A stretch of DNA of 9,969 bases from UBA3263 sp964554335 (GCA_964554335.1 CAZKOF010000062.1:1-9969), one strand, 5' to 3'. Shown: positions 1-7,114, counted from the first letter of the stretch. A program made the numbers and translations. The notes: generated by a model not told the origin, from the sequence alone.

Positions 1-1
1 T

Positions 2-214
2 TTCTGCGACATCTACTATATCTCCACCTCCACAGGCCGTGTGGTCTTTCGCGGCTACAGCAACGCGTATGCGCATGGCGGCGTGACGTTCACGAGTGCG
101 AGTAGCGATGCTTCGAGGACGAGCACGGATGTCGGGTCGCGCCTGGCCTTCCGCGGCAACCTCGTCAAAGCGCAAAGCGTGGCCGCGTACAAAGCGATAG
201 TCGAAGTCGCGTAA
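2..214 (+). CDS. C-terminal end of an unidentified protein with a DGR-variable-region-like / C-type-lectin-like tail (5' partial)
   Basis: The frame is open from the window edge (codons start at base 2) to TAA at 212-214, giving about 70 residues. The tail reads as alternating small invariant residues and highly varied residues (GGVTFTSASSDASRTSTDVG), followed by GSRLAFRG and a 22-residue end. Most of the varied positions are NNC or NNT codons (TAC, AGC, AAC, TAT, CAT, TTC, AGT, AGT, GAT, AGC, GAT) between fixed GCG, ACG and GGC codons. That is the pattern left by adenine-directed mutagenesis of AAC/AAT codons in diversity-generating retroelements, whose target proteins end in a C-type-lectin-like fold with a similar G-(F/S)-R-L ending. 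The DGR reading is inference: no template repeat or reverse transcriptase is in the window. The gene could instead be a phage tail or adhesin tip protein unrelated to a DGR. No name can be given. Confidence 0.65.
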   Translation, partial: FCDIYYISTSTGRVVFRGYSNAYAHGGVTFTSASSDASRTSTDVGSRLAFRGNLVKAQSVAAYKAIVEVA

Positions 215-271
215 GCGAGAAAGCGGTCGCGCAGCGACCCAAAGCGAAAAGCGAAAAACAGAGACAAGAAT

Positions 272-303
272 GAGGGTGTGCCGAAATAATTTGGTACACC
301 CTC
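272..303. terminator. Hairpin between convergent genes, candidate bidirectional terminator
   Basis: GAGGGTGTGCC at 272-282 pairs with GGTACACCCTC at 293-303 (11 bp with one G-T wobble) around a 10-nt AT-rich loop. It sits between the end of the left-edge gene (214) and the end of rodA (336), which converge here. The U-tract is weak on the plus strand. On the minus strand the downstream sequence is moderately T-rich (CATTCTTGTCTCTGTTTTT). Termination activity is inferred from the structure and position. Confidence 0.6.
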
Positions 304-335
304 CTCCATGTCGGCGGCACCATGTCGGCGGAACG

Positions 336-1811
336 TCACGTGCGGAATTGCTTGCGGGCGGAGTCGAGGCGGAGAAGGATGAAGAGCAGCAGGGTGAAGC
401 CCCAGAGCGACGAGCCGCCATAGGAGAAGAATGGCAGCGGAATGCCGATGACCGGACAGAGGCCGATGACCATGCCGAGGTTGATGCAGAAATGGAAAAT
501 CAGTATCGACGCGACGCAGTAGGCGTAGACCCTGACAAACGTTGAGGGCTGGCGCTCGGCAATAGTGATGATTCGCAATATCAACATCAGGAAGAGCAAA
601 ATGACGGACGATGTGCCCAGGAAACCCTGCTCTTCGCCTATTGTGCAGAAGATGAAGTCAGTGTGCTGCTCAGGCACGTATTTGAGCTTGGTTTGGGTGC
701 CGTTGAGGAAGCCTTTGCCCGTAATGCCACCCGAGCCGATGGCAATCATGCTCTGATTCACGTTATAGCCGGCGCCGCGGGGGTCGGCTTTGATGCCGAG
801 GGAGACGAGGATGCGGTTCTGCTGGTGGGGAGCGAGGTGATCAAAAAGGATATTGACCGAGAATGAGAAGAGCAGGGCCCCGAGGGCAAAGATTGCGCAG
901 ACGTAGAGCTTGCGCAGGTGGTCTTTGACGGCCATGAAGATGAAATAGACGGCCCCGAGGGCGATTTCGCCGACGAATATCCACTTCCAGGGGAACTCGA
1001 TGCCGAGGCCGCCGAGCAGGAACATCGACCCGATGGAGGCGAGGAAAAGCAGGCCGACATTGCGCATGACCTCGAGCGACCGAGCGAACAACCCGGCCAT
1101 GAGCGACGACGTCAGCATTATCAGCGCCATCACGATGAATTCGCCCAGCTGCATTCCGGTCATGGCCATGGCCTCGGGATACTTCACGCTGACAACGAAG
1201 ATGACCACCGCCGCCAGGGCGCTCAGGAGCACCATGCCGCTCATTCCCTCGCGATAGAGCACAAAAAAGAGCGACAGATAGACCAGGGCCGAGCCGGTTT
1301 CGCGCTCCGCGATAATGAGCAGAATCGGGAGCACGACGACGCCGATGGCTTTGGCGTAGGAGGCCGGGGTTTTAAGCTTGAAATTGTAGGAGTTGAAGAG
1401 CTTTGCGAGGGCCAGGGCCGTTGCACACTTTGCAAACTCCGCAGGCTGGAGGTTTACGGGGCCGATTTTGAGCCACGAGTGAGACCCTTTGATATCGGGG
1501 GCAATCACCGCAGTGACCGCAAGCAGCAGCATCATGCCGACATAGAACGGATAGGCGTAGGTTTCATATATCCTGTAGTCGCTCAGCAGGATGACGAGGC
1601 CCATTACCAGCCCCAGACCTACCCAGCGCAGCTGCTTGCCCGAAAATTCGGCAAAGGAGAAAATCGAGGCGTGGTCAAAGTCATAGCTCGCGGCATAGAT
1701 GCTGACAACCCCCGCCAACACGAGCAGCAGATATAGCAGCAGCGTGAACCAGTCGAGCGAGCGAAACGCCGAGGGATCGGTGTTGTTAGTTCTTCGGTTT
1801 GCGGACAACAC
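336..1811 (-). CDS. rodA: RodA, SEDS-family peptidoglycan glycosyltransferase of the elongasome
   Basis: RodA polymerises lipid II into glycan strands during side-wall synthesis, working with the transpeptidase PBP2 in the inner membrane. The 491-aa product is hydrophobic throughout. It carries the SEDS signatures SHSWLKIGPVNLQPAEFAK (about residues 111-128), GAGYNVNQSMIAIGSGG (346-362), YVPEQHTDFIF (378-388) and GIPLPFFSYGGSS (456-468). I take Asp385 in HTDF to be the family's essential aspartate. The protein is longer than E. coli RodA (about 370 aa), with extra hydrophobic segments around residues 190-320; longer forms are known in Bacteroidota. The start chosen is GTG at 1811, with TTG at 1808 as an alternative. 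Either lies inside the 3' end of mrdA (26-nt overlap from 1811), so translation is probably coupled. It is the last gene of the mreD-mrdA-rodA operon. Confidence 0.96.
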   Translation of the reverse strand: MLSANRRTNNTDPSAFRSLDWFTLLLYLLLVLAGVVSIYAASYDFDHASIFSFAEFSGKQLRWVGLGLVMGLVILLSDYRIYETYAYPFYVGMMLLLAVTAVIAPDIKGSHSWLKIGPVNLQPAEFAKCATALALAKLFNSYNFKLKTPASYAKAIGVVVLPILLIIAERETGSALVYLSLFFVLYREGMSGMVLLSALAAVVIFVVSVKYPEAMAMTGMQLGEFIVMALIMLTSSLMAGLFARSLEVMRNVGLLFLASIGSMFLLGGLGIEFPWKWIFVGEIALGAVYFIFMAVKDHLRKLYVCAIFALGALLFSFSVNILFDHLAPHQQNRILVSLGIKADPRGAGYNVNQSMIAIGSGGITGKGFLNGTQTKLKYVPEQHTDFIFCTIGEEQGFLGTSSVILLFLMLILRIITIAERQPSTFVRVYAYCVASILIFHFCINLGMVIGLCPVIGIPLPFFSYGGSSLWGFTLLLFILLRLDSARKQFRT

Positions 1812-3657
1812 GGAATTGCTTGGTATTGGCGTTCAACATATTGTTTTCTATATATTTCCGCTCGGGGCGGATTTCACCGTTAAGATACTTTTCGATGACC
1901 AGCGAGCCGATGGGCACACCGAAAGTTGCGCCGAAGCCGCCGTTTTCAACATAGACGGCAACGGCAATCTTGGGATCATCATAGGGAGCGAAGCCGATAA
2001 AGGCCGAGTGGTCCTTGCCGTGGGGGTTCTGGGCGGTGCCGGTCTTGCCGGCAACGGGAATGTCGGGGAGGTTGGCCAGACGGCACGTTCCGCCGGTGAC
2101 GGCCATGCGCATACCCTCGGCCACGGCCTCATACCAGCGGCGGTCAATTCCCGGATAGCGCTCCTCGAGGAGTTCGGCGGGCATGACGGTGTCTTGAATG
2201 GCTTTGACGGCATGGGGGGTGATGAAATGGCCGCGGTTGGCAATGGTCGCGCAGAGGTTTGCCATCTGCAGGGGGGTTGCGAGCACCTCGCCCTGGCCGA
2301 TGGAGACGGAGACTATGGTGTTGGCGCTCCAGCGCCCCTCGCCGTAGAACTTGTCGTAATACTTTGCATTCGGCAGAAATCCGCGGCTCTCGTGGGGCAG
2401 GTCGACGCCGAGCTTGTAGCCATAGCCCATGCTGACGAGATGGTTCTTCCACACCTCAAAAGCGTTGGCACTGGAACCATACTTGCTGCGGCGGTCAATC
2501 ATATTTTTGAATCCCCAACAGAAAAAGGCGTTACACGAGGTCTGCAGCGCCGGCTTGACGGGCAGGGGGGAGCCGTGGCCGTGGCAGCCCACTTTGAGGC
2601 CGCCGTTGATGTAGCCGTGATAGCAGGGATAGGCCGTGTTGAGGTCAATGATGCCCTCCTGGAGCAGGATGAGCGCCTGGCCGGGCTTGAACGTCGACCC
2701 GGGAGGATAGTAGCCCTGAAGCGCCCGGTCATACATGGGGCGGTCAATGTTTCCGGGGTCGGTCAGCTTGAGGTAGTTCTTGCCCCGCTCGCGGCCGATG
2801 AGCAGCGTCGGGTCATAGGTCGGGGCCGAGACCATGCATAAAATCTCGCCCGTCTTCGGCTCGATGGCAACCACGGCGCCGATTTTATTGACCATCAGGC
2901 TCTCGGCATACTCCTGAAGCTTGATGTCGAGGCTCAGGGTCAGGTTGCGGCCCGAGTGAGGCTCAACGTCGAAGACACCGTCTTCATATCGGCCCTGAAT
3001 GCGGCCGTTGGCGTCGCGCATCAGAATTTCCACGCCTTTGTCGCCGCGCAGATACTCCTCATAGCTGCGCTCAACCCCGAGGTCGCCGATGTAGTCGCCG
3101 GGACGATAGTAGCCCGCCTCGTCGCGGTCAAGGTCTTTTTGGTTGACCTCGCGGATGTTGCCGAGCACATTAGCCGCCGCCAGGTAGTTATATTGCCTGA
3201 GAATGCGCTTTTGGGTGAAGAAACCGGGATAGCGGTAGAGCTTCTCCTGCAGGCGTCCGTAGTCACGGGCGCTCAGGTGCGACATGAAGCGCTGGGGAGT
3301 GTAGACGCTATAGCCCGCCGACTTCTTGACGTCGGCCATGCGCGCATCGAAGTCCTCGCGGGTGATTCCGAGGGTGCGACAGAAGTCGAGCGTGTCGAGG
3401 CCTTTGATGTCGCGGGGAATCATCATGACGTCATAGGCCGGCTGGTTGTAGACCACCAGCTCGCCGTTGCGGTCATACATCAATCCGCGCGACGGAAACT
3501 GAACCTTGCGCAAAAAAGCATTGTTTTCGGCAAAGGCTTTATACTTGTCGTCGGCGACCTGCAGGGAGAAGAGTCTGACAAGGTAGATTATCGCAATCAG
3601 CAGAATGAAGCCGCCGATTACCCATCGGCGCTTTTCGAGGTTATAATCTTTTCTCAC
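1786..3657 (-). CDS. mrdA: Penicillin-binding protein 2 (class B), elongasome transpeptidase
   Basis: PBP2 is the D,D-transpeptidase that cross-links glycan made by RodA during cell elongation. The 623-aa sequence has a short cytoplasmic N-terminus, one membrane anchor (about residues 12-32), the pedestal region with SRGLMYDRNG (about 56-65), and a C-terminal penicillin-binding domain. The active-site motifs are all present: STFK at 321-324 (acylating Ser321), SCN at 374-376 and KTGT at 538-541. A Cys/His cluster before the SxN motif (C345, H347, C358, H359, H361) may bind metal. The start is GTG at 3657, overlapping the last 17 nt of mreD. The 3' end overlaps rodA. Length and motif spacing are normal for the family, and no damage is seen. 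Confidence 0.97.
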   Translation of the reverse strand: MRKDYNLEKRRWVIGGFILLIAIIYLVRLFSLQVADDKYKAFAENNAFLRKVQFPSRGLMYDRNGELVVYNQPAYDVMMIPRDIKGLDTLDFCRTLGITREDFDARMADVKKSAGYSVYTPQRFMSHLSARDYGRLQEKLYRYPGFFTQKRILRQYNYLAAANVLGNIREVNQKDLDRDEAGYYRPGDYIGDLGVERSYEEYLRGDKGVEILMRDANGRIQGRYEDGVFDVEPHSGRNLTLSLDIKLQEYAESLMVNKIGAVVAIEPKTGEILCMVSAPTYDPTLLIGRERGKNYLKLTDPGNIDRPMYDRALQGYYPPGSTFKPGQALILLQEGIIDLNTAYPCYHGYINGGLKVGCHGHGSPLPVKPALQTSCNAFFCWGFKNMIDRRSKYGSSANAFEVWKNHLVSMGYGYKLGVDLPHESRGFLPNAKYYDKFYGEGRWSANTIVSVSIGQGEVLATPLQMANLCATIANRGHFITPHAVKAIQDTVMPAELLEERYPGIDRRWYEAVAEGMRMAVTGGTCRLANLPDIPVAGKTGTAQNPHGKDHSAFIGFAPYDDPKIAVAVYVENGGFGATFGVPIGSLVIEKYLNGEIRPERKYIENNMLNANTKQFRVVRKPKN

Positions 3658-4165
3658 TGCGTCCGGAAAGAGATAAGGAGTCTAAAGCAATGAGCAGAAC
3701 CGACGTCAGCAGCGTCGAGGCAACGACGCGCGTCGCCAAAATGATCGGATTGAAGAACGTGAACGCCTCGATCGAGAAGACCAACAGGCAGAAAATCAGC
3801 GTCATCGTGACCACATATTTGGCGAAGACGGCGGCCCCTAACGTGCGGATTGAGGGAATTGAATGCTGAATATCCTCCTCGCGCGGAATGTAGAGACGCA
3901 TAACCGTGCGGCGCACCCCGCCGAGACACGTACAGGCCAATGAGTTGACCCCGGGAGTGTCTTGAAAAATATCGATTATCAAGCCTGTGAGAAAACTCAG
4001 AAAAATGACTTTTGCAGGAGTGAGGTTAACCGGCAGCTTGATAATAAAATAGATAAACAAGAAAGCAAGCCCCGCGGAATACAGGGCTATATGGTTGAAG
4101 ATAACGGCCTGGGCCGGCACCAACACCACCAGCAACAACGCGAACTGCAAGAACGTCTTCGACAT
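3641..4165 (-). CDS. mreD: MreD, rod-shape-determining membrane protein
   Basis: MreD is a small integral-membrane component of the elongasome. The 174-aa product has about five hydrophobic segments (roughly residues 5-20, 27-43, 52-68, 110-133 and 141-162) and the characteristic TGLIIDIFQDTPG motif at 60-72. Its place directly before mrdA and rodA supports the call. I start it at ATG 4165. A TTG at 4177 in the same frame would lie inside the promoter -7 box, so it is unlikely to be used. The start lies only 9 nt after that box, implying an almost leaderless message. Its stop overlaps mrdA by 17 nt. The usual upstream partners mreB and mreC are absent here: upstream is the divergent miaB. Confidence 0.9.
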   Translation of the reverse strand: MSKTFLQFALLLVVLVPAQAVIFNHIALYSAGLAFLFIYFIIKLPVNLTPAKVIFLSFLTGLIIDIFQDTPGVNSLACTCLGGVRRTVMRLYIPREEDIQHSIPSIRTLGAAVFAKYVVTMTLIFCLLVFSIEAFTFFNPIILATRVVASTLLTSVLLIALDSLSLSGRSEKRL

Positions 4166-4174
4166 ATCTACCCG

Positions 4175-4182
4175 CAAAGGTA
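4175..4182 (-). promoter_or_regulatory. Promoter -7 box for mreD-mrdA-rodA
   Basis: On the minus strand the sequence reads TACCTTTG, an exact match to the Bacteroidota housekeeping -7 consensus TAnnTTTG. It is preceded by ATTTATTTGCG and an AT-rich repeat array, and mreD's ATG follows after 9 nt. No clear -33 TTG box is seen; the repeat array may act like an UP element. It mirrors the miaB promoter on the other strand. Confidence 0.75.
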
Positions 4183-4192
4183 CGCAAATAAA

Positions 4193-4255
4193 TGAAAAAC
4201 TAAAAATGAAAAATGAAAATTGAAAAATGAAAAACTAAAAACTAAAAACTAAAAA
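4193..4255. repeat. Array of nine phased 7-bp words (TGAAAAA / CTAAAAA), left arm
   Basis: Nine consecutive heptamers without slippage: TGAAAAA, CTAAAAA, TGAAAAA, TGAAAAT, TGAAAAA, TGAAAAA, then CTAAAAA three times. The array begins 10 bp beyond the mreD -7 box and ends near the centre of the intergenic region. The same words recur in opposite orientation in the right arm. Confidence 0.9.
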
Positions 4256-4290
4256 TGATTCACGCCACGCTCCCACCAATTTAAATTTTT

Positions 4291-4361
4291 CATTTTCATT
4301 TTCATTTTCAATTTTCATTTTCATTTTTCATTTTTAGTTTTTCATTTTTAGTTTTTCATTT
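4291..4361. repeat. Opposed array of 6-7-bp words (CATTTT(T) / AGTTTTT), right arm
   Basis: Reading plus strand: CATTTT three times, CAATTTT, CATTTT, CATTTTT twice, AGTTTTT, CATTTTT, AGTTTTT, then CATTT. These are the reverse complements of the left-arm words, so the two arms can pair. The 6-bp members near the centre differ by one T from the 7-bp members near the miaB promoter, suggesting slippage during replication. About 35 bp of ordinary sequence (4256-4290) separates the arms. Confidence 0.88.
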
Positions 4362-4368
4362 ATTTCCG

Positions 4369-4376
4369 TATCTTTG
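4369..4376 (+). promoter_or_regulatory. Promoter -7 box for the miaB operon
   Basis: TATCTTTG matches the Bacteroidota -7 consensus TAnnTTTG exactly. The ATG of miaB follows after 9 nt, the same distance as on the mreD side, so the transcript should be nearly leaderless. No good -33 box is visible in the T-rich array upstream. Confidence 0.75.
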
Positions 4377-4385
4377 CGAGTTGAA

Positions 4386-5693
4386 ATGAAGAAAATTGCA
4401 CTCGAAACATACGGTTGTCAGATGAATGTCGCCGATAGCGAAGTGGTGGCCGCCGTGGCTCAGATGGCAGGTTATGAACCGACCGAAGAGCCAGCCGAGG
4501 CCGACGCCATTTTACTGAACACCTGCTCGATACGCGACAACGCCGAGCAGAAGATTTTCAGCCGCCTGAGCGAACTCAATGCCCGTCGACGCAAAACGGG
4601 ACGCCCCCGCCTCATCGGCGTTATCGGCTGCATGGCCGAGCGCGTCGGCCGGGAACTCATTGACCGCCACGGCGTAGACCTCGTGGCCGGGCCCGACAGT
4701 TACCTCGACCTTCCCGCCCTTTTGGCCCAGGCCGAGGCCGGACACCCCGCCCTCAACGTCGAACTCAGCCGCACGGAGACCTACCGCGACATCATTCCGC
4801 GGCGCCTGGGCAACAACGGCGTCAGCGGCTTCGTCAGCATCATGCGCGGCTGCAACAACTTCTGCACCTACTGCATCGTGCCATACACCCGAGGCCGCGA
4901 GCGCTCGCGCGAACCCGGGAGCATCCTCGCCGAGGTCCGCGACCTCAGCGACAAAGGCTTCAAAGAGGTCACCCTCCTGGGCCAGAACGTCAACTCCTAC
5001 CGCTACGACGAGCAGACCGACTTTGCGCGCCTGCTGACAATGGTTGCCGACGCCGTGCCCCACATGCGCGTGCGCTTCACCACCTCCCACCCCCGCGACA
5101 TGAGCGACGCCATTATCGACGCCATTGCTTCGCGCCCCAACATTGCCCGCCATATCCACCTGCCGGTCCAGAGCGGCTCCGACGCCGTGCTCAAGGCAAT
5201 GAACCGCCACTATGACCGCGCCCACTACCTCGACCGCATCGCCGCAATTCGCCGCCGGCTGCCCGACTGCGCAATCACGACCGACCTCTTCACCGGATTC
5301 CACGACGAGAGCGAGGAAGACTTCGAGCAGACCCTCGAGCTGATGCGCACCGTCGGCTTCGACGCCGCTTTCATGTTCAAGTACTCGGAACGCCCCGGCA
5401 CGGTTGCCGCACGCACCATGCCCGACAACATCAGCGAAGAAACCAAAATCGAGCGCCTCAACCGCATGATCGCGCTCCAGAATGAGCTGAGCCTCGCCGC
5501 CAACCGCCGAGACATAGGCCGCACCTTCGACGTCATCGTCGAGGGCGTCAGCAAACGGAGCACAACGCAATGGGTAGGCCGCACGAGCCAGAACAAGACC
5601 GTTGTCTTCAACCGCCGCCCCGGCGAAAAGGTCGGCGACACGGTGAGCGTAACCATCGGCGACGCATCGTCGGCAACACTTCTGGCCCTATGA
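4386..5693 (+). CDS. miaB: MiaB, tRNA-2-methylthio-N6-(dimethylallyl)adenosine synthase
   Basis: MiaB is a cytosolic radical-SAM methylthiotransferase that adds the 2-methylthio group to i6A37 of tRNAs reading UNN codons. The 435-aa product has the full architecture. The N-terminal UPF0004 domain carries auxiliary-cluster cysteines C11 (YGCQMN), C47 (NTCSIRDNA) and C82 (IGCMAE). The radical-SAM CxxxCxxC motif is C156, C160 and C163 (RGCNNFCTYCIVPYTRGRERSR). A TRAM domain covers about residues 370-435. The NTCSIRDNAEQK and IMRGCNNFC forms favour MiaB over RimO or MtaB. I use ATG 4386 rather than the in-frame TTG at 4374, which lies in the promoter box. The stop overlaps the next start as ATGA (5690-5693). 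First gene of a three-gene operon. Confidence 0.97.
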   Translation: MKKIALETYGCQMNVADSEVVAAVAQMAGYEPTEEPAEADAILLNTCSIRDNAEQKIFSRLSELNARRRKTGRPRLIGVIGCMAERVGRELIDRHGVDLVAGPDSYLDLPALLAQAEAGHPALNVELSRTETYRDIIPRRLGNNGVSGFVSIMRGCNNFCTYCIVPYTRGRERSREPGSILAEVRDLSDKGFKEVTLLGQNVNSYRYDEQTDFARLLTMVADAVPHMRVRFTTSHPRDMSDAIIDAIASRPNIARHIHLPVQSGSDAVLKAMNRHYDRAHYLDRIAAIRRRLPDCAITTDLFTGFHDESEEDFEQTLELMRTVGFDAAFMFKYSERPGTVAARTMPDNISEETKIERLNRMIALQNELSLAANRRDIGRTFDVIVEGVSKRSTTQWVGRTSQNKTVVFNRRPGEKVGDTVSVTIGDASSATLLAL

Positions 5694-6421
5694 AACGCCT
5701 GATCCCGCTGATTATTGCCGCCGCGGCGCTCATGCTCATGAGCCTGCACGAACCCGTGGCTCCCGACATGGAGCAGATTTGCCGCGAAGTCACCGACCCG
5801 ACATCGAAACACTACTATCCCAAGCTCATGGCACGTTATGAACTCAACGAAACGGTCATGACGCTCGACGACTACCGACGCCTCTATCTCGGCGCAATCT
5901 TCGAGGAAGACTTCAACCCCTACCGTACGTCGCCCTATGCCGGCATCGTCGAAGACCTCTACTACAAGTCCCACCACAGCGGCCGCGAGTGTGACGAAAT
6001 CATCAAGTACGCCCAGCTATCTCTCAAAGATGACCCCTTCAACCTCCAGCAGATTGACTACCTCATCTACGCCCTGCGCGAAAAAAAGAAAAACAACCTC
6101 GCCAACATCTGGCAATACCGCCTGAACCACATCCTGGAGGCCATTGTCAGCACCGGCACGGGAGTCGACCGCGAGCACGCCTGGTATGTCATCAACCCAA
6201 AACACGAATATTTCCTGCTCAACAAGCTGGGACGCATAGCAACAAGCTTCGACTTCGAAGAACCCTGGTATGACCACATCACCGTGGAGCCCAAAGGGCC
6301 CAAAGACTCCACCGACTATTACTTCAATTCACACCACTTTCTTGAGCAATACCGCCTGAAATATCCCCTCGAAGATGAGGACGATGAAGAACTCGGACCG
6401 CGCGATGTTGACACTGATTGA
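5690..6421 (+). CDS. DUF4919-type exported protein of unknown function
   Basis: The 243-aa product starts with a cleavable signal-like or anchoring segment: MKR, then a hydrophobic stretch to about residue 19, with no lipobox cysteine. It should act in the periplasm or be held by the inner membrane. The mature part opens with PDMEQICREVTDPTSKHYYP (25-44) and LTLDDYR-like and GAIFEEDFNPY segments (about 58-78). I recognise these as the Bacteroidales DUF4919 family from memory, not a search. The tail is strongly acidic (EDEDDEE, about 228-234). No catalytic motif is evident. The ATG at 5690 overlaps the miaB stop by 4 nt (ATGA). A longer upstream extension in this frame would run through miaB and looks non-coding (Arg/Pro-rich). 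Its stop overlaps birA by 17 nt. Function unknown. Confidence 0.85.
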   Translation: MKRLIPLIIAAAALMLMSLHEPVAPDMEQICREVTDPTSKHYYPKLMARYELNETVMTLDDYRRLYLGAIFEEDFNPYRTSPYAGIVEDLYYKSHHSGRECDEIIKYAQLSLKDDPFNLQQIDYLIYALREKKKNNLANIWQYRLNHILEAIVSTGTGVDREHAWYVINPKHEYFLLNKLGRIATSFDFEEPWYDHITVEPKGPKDSTDYYFNSHHFLEQYRLKYPLEDEDDEELGPRDVDTD

Positions 6422-7094
6422 CCGCTGCGAAAGCACCAACTCCGCCATGCCGCGCAGCGCCGCCCACGGCGACGCGCTCATGGCCCTGGAGCAGACCGCC
6501 GGACGCGGCCAGCGGGGCAACAACTGGGAGGCCGAACCCGGCCGCAACATAACCCTCAGCCTCATGTTGCGTCCTGAAGGGCTCGCCGCCGTGCGCCAGT
6601 TCGAGGTCAGCGAAGCCGTGGCCCTGGGCGTCAGCGACCTGCTTATGGAACTCGGAGTGGAAAACGTTGCCGTCAAATGGCCGAACGACATCTACGTCGA
6701 CGACCGCAAAATCTGCGGCATACTGATAGAAAACGCCCTCAGCGGCAGCCTCATCAGCCACTCCATTGCCGGCATCGGGCTCAACGTGAACCAACGACGG
6801 TTCCGCAGCGACGCGCCGAACCCCGTCTCGCTCATTCAGCTGACCGGACGCGAACACGACCTGCCCGCCCTGGCCGAGCGCATGATAGAGCTGATTCTTG
6901 CGCGCCTGGAACGCGGAAACAACCACGAAGACTACCGCCGGCGCCTCTGGCGCGGCACGGGCGAATGGCCCTGGCGCACCCCCGACGGCGAACAATTCAC
7001 CACCTCCATCACCGACGTGCTCCCCGACGGCCGCCTCCGCCTCAGCGGCCGCCCCGCCCCCTACCCCTTCAAATCCGTCGCCCCCATCCTCTAA
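6405..7094 (+). CDS. birA: Biotin-[acetyl-CoA-carboxylase] ligase, monofunctional
   Basis: The enzyme activates biotin to biotinyl-5'-AMP and transfers it to a lysine of biotin carboxyl carrier proteins in the cytosol. The 229-aa sequence has the ligase core directly from its start: ESTNSAM (9-15), the adenylate-binding loop GRGQRG (33-38) followed by W41, KWPND (91-95, with Lys91 as the biotin-contacting lysine), KICGILIE (102-109) and GIGLNVN (123-129). A small C-terminal domain follows. There is no N-terminal winged helix, so it should not be a biotin-operon repressor. I choose ATG 6405 because the family normally begins 8-10 residues before the STN motif. ATGs at 6384 and 6375 are alternatives. 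From 6405 it overlaps the DUF4919 gene by 17 nt, suggesting coupled translation. Confidence 0.94.
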   Translation: MLTLIDRCESTNSAMPRSAAHGDALMALEQTAGRGQRGNNWEAEPGRNITLSLMLRPEGLAAVRQFEVSEAVALGVSDLLMELGVENVAVKWPNDIYVDDRKICGILIENALSGSLISHSIAGIGLNVNQRRFRSDAPNPVSLIQLTGREHDLPALAERMIELILARLERGNNHEDYRRRLWRGTGEWPWRTPDGEQFTTSITDVLPDGRLRLSGRPAPYPFKSVAPIL

Positions 7095-7114
7095 CCCGAC
7101 CCACCGGACACAAC

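Larger units (their letters stand above)
4175..4376. repeat. Inverted repeat carrying both divergent promoters
   Basis: Bases 4175-4213 and the reverse complement of 4338-4376 agree at 37 of 39 positions by direct reading. The match covers each -7 box, the segment before it and the first three words of each array. Resemblance continues to both start codons at lower identity (6 of 9 bases). This accounts for nearly all of the 220-bp mreD-miaB intergenic region. The remainder is a central spacer; no further gene is seen. Confidence 0.85.

Noticed and set aside
225..239. Short hairpin GGTCGC-GCA-GCGACC after the left-edge gene
   Set aside because: Only a 6-bp stem with a 3-nt loop, followed by A/G-rich sequence without a U-tract. 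The 272-303 hairpin is a better terminator candidate.
1699..2841. A 380-codon plus-strand open frame opposite rodA and mrdA
   Set aside because: It is antisense to two certain genes, and its Gly/Ala/Val-rich content follows from the GC-rich codons of the real frame. It has no recognisable motif and no promoter.
4166..4177. TTG start of mreD at 4177, adding four residues
   Set aside because: The codon lies inside the TACCTTTG promoter box, upstream of the likely transcript start. The same argument removes the TTG at 4374 for miaB.
4193..4361. CRISPR-like repeats
   Set aside because: The units are 6-7 bp, contiguous, with no spacers between them, and no cas genes are present.
4512..5570. A 352-codon minus-strand open frame inside miaB
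   Set aside because: Complement of a fully supported miaB; low-complexity Ala/Val/Gly/Asp content typical of antisense frames in GC-rich genes.
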